Positions 5,934 through 6,556 of a DNA stretch of 6,556 bases are shown piece after piece. The notes under the pieces were generated by a model, which was not told the origin of the DNA, did not search any database, and saw nothing but the letters and a program-made list of their open reading frames with translations. Made by a program: the position numbers and the translations under genes. The number at the start of each line of letters is the position of its first letter. The first letter of the stretch is position 1. This DNA comes from JBBITW01 sp037440525 (GTDB lineage Bacteria; Desulfobacterota; BSN033; UBA1163). Location: contig JBBITW010000192.1 of NCBI GenBank assembly GCA_037440525.1, forward strand, positions 1-6,556. Reading direction: 5' to 3'.

Positions 5934-6556
5934 ATGACGGCCAACTTCAAAAGAATCACTGGCCATGATCCTTATCCCCACCAGATAGCGGCATATGAAG
6001 CCCTGGCAAGAGGCGAATCCGTGATCCTCCGTGCCCCCACCGGAAGTGGCAAAAGTGAAGCAGTATTCGTACCTTTTATGGAATTGAGAGGTAGAACCCT
6101 ACCTAATAGAATGATCTATTCTCTTCCGATGAGAGCTCTTGTGAATTCATTACATGAGAGATTTAAGGGATATGGACCGAAAATTGATGTTAAAGCACAG
6201 CACAGTAAAAGAATAGAAAGTGTGCTCTTTGATGCTGATTGTATTGTGGCAACATTTGATCAAGTTATTACTTCCTACGCCTGTACCCCTCTTAGTCTTG
6301 GAATAAGACACGGAAATATTCCCGCAGGTGCGGTTGCTTCAAGTTTTCATGTCTTTGATGAAGTCCATACCTATGAGCCTTTGTTAGGGCTACAAAGTTC
6401 TCTAATATTGGCCCAAAGGATGAAAAAACTGTCCATTCCTTTTGTTATTATGTCTGCTACCCTTCCTACTGGATTTATAATATCATTGTCTGAAATATTA
6501 GGAGCCAGATTAATAGATGCTGATGAAAATACAATTCCGGTCAGGGCAAAAAGAAT
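5934..6556 (+). CDS. cas3: CRISPR-associated helicase Cas3, N-terminal part (runs off the window)
   Basis: Cas3 is the helicase that unwinds and, with an HD nuclease, destroys target DNA in type I CRISPR interference. Here 207 codons are visible, with two bases of the next. They hold the first RecA-like domain of a superfamily 2 helicase: a Q-motif-like PYPHQ (13-17), Walker A APTGSGKS (34-41), motif Ia SLPMRALVNSL (63-73), motif Ib ATFDQ (106-110), Walker B DEVH (142-145) and motif III SATLP (174-178). The DEVH box and RAPTGSGKSEA wording are typical of Cas3. There is no N-terminal HD domain; the helicase begins about 13 residues in. The nuclease must therefore be C-terminal, encoded separately, or absent. 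ATG 5934 follows AGGGA (5922-5926) by 7 nt, a site that overlaps the cas6 stop, so cas6 and cas3 are very likely one operon with coupled translation. Confidence 0.92.
   Translation, partial: MTANFKRITGHDPYPHQIAAYEALARGESVILRAPTGSGKSEAVFVPFMELRGRTLPNRMIYSLPMRALVNSLHERFKGYGPKIDVKAQHSKRIESVLFDADCIVATFDQVITSYACTPLSLGIRHGNIPAGAVASSFHVFDEVHTYEPLLGLQSSLILAQRMKKLSIPFVIMSATLPTGFIISLSEILGARLIDADENTIPVRAKR

Noticed and set aside
4919..6556. CRISPR repeat array near the cas genes
   Set aside because: I looked for regularly spaced repeats of about 28-37 bases and saw none anywhere in the window; an array, if present, lies outside.

Overview
This window is a stretch of bacterial chromosome in which a conserved housekeeping cluster runs straight into the start of a CRISPR-Cas operon. 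Every gene I can support is on the + strand. The order is secD, secF, rplM, rpsI, argC, cas6 and cas3 (the last cut by the window end). Split SecD and SecF proteins, the rplM-rpsI pair followed directly by argC, and AT-rich DNA with clear Shine-Dalgarno sites suggest a Gram-negative bacterium of the Desulfobacterota (former Deltaproteobacteria) or a neighbouring phylum such as Nitrospirota. That placement is inference from gene order and composition, not from any search.

Layout. Positions 1-254 hold no convincing gene: there are fragments of open frame, a small GC hairpin, a possible promoter and a weak terminator-like hairpin. Positions 255-2812 carry secD and secF, the two subunits of the proton-driven accessory complex of the Sec translocon, 41 nt apart. 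After a 75-84 nt gap come rplM and rpsI (ribosomal proteins L13 and S9), 11 nt apart and translationally close. A strong intrinsic terminator at 3786-3812 closes that block. A possible extended -10 promoter begins just after it and would drive argC, the third enzyme of linear or cyclic arginine synthesis. No terminator is visible after argC.

At 4961 the content changes to defence. The first gene is a Cas6-type RAMP protein that should cut CRISPR precursor RNA. Ten nt later comes the N-terminal 207 residues of a Cas3-type helicase that starts directly with its helicase domain and has no N-terminal HD nuclease. The rest of the interference complex, the adaptation genes and any repeat array must lie beyond the right edge, because none is in the window.

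The five housekeeping genes look ordinary and intact. The most interesting part is the cas6-cas3 module. Its Cas6 has no histidine in its first 189 residues, where well-studied Cas6 enzymes keep their catalytic histidine, and it carries a cysteine cluster that looks like a metal site. I see no evidence of an entirely new system here, but the CRISPR subtype cannot be settled from this window.
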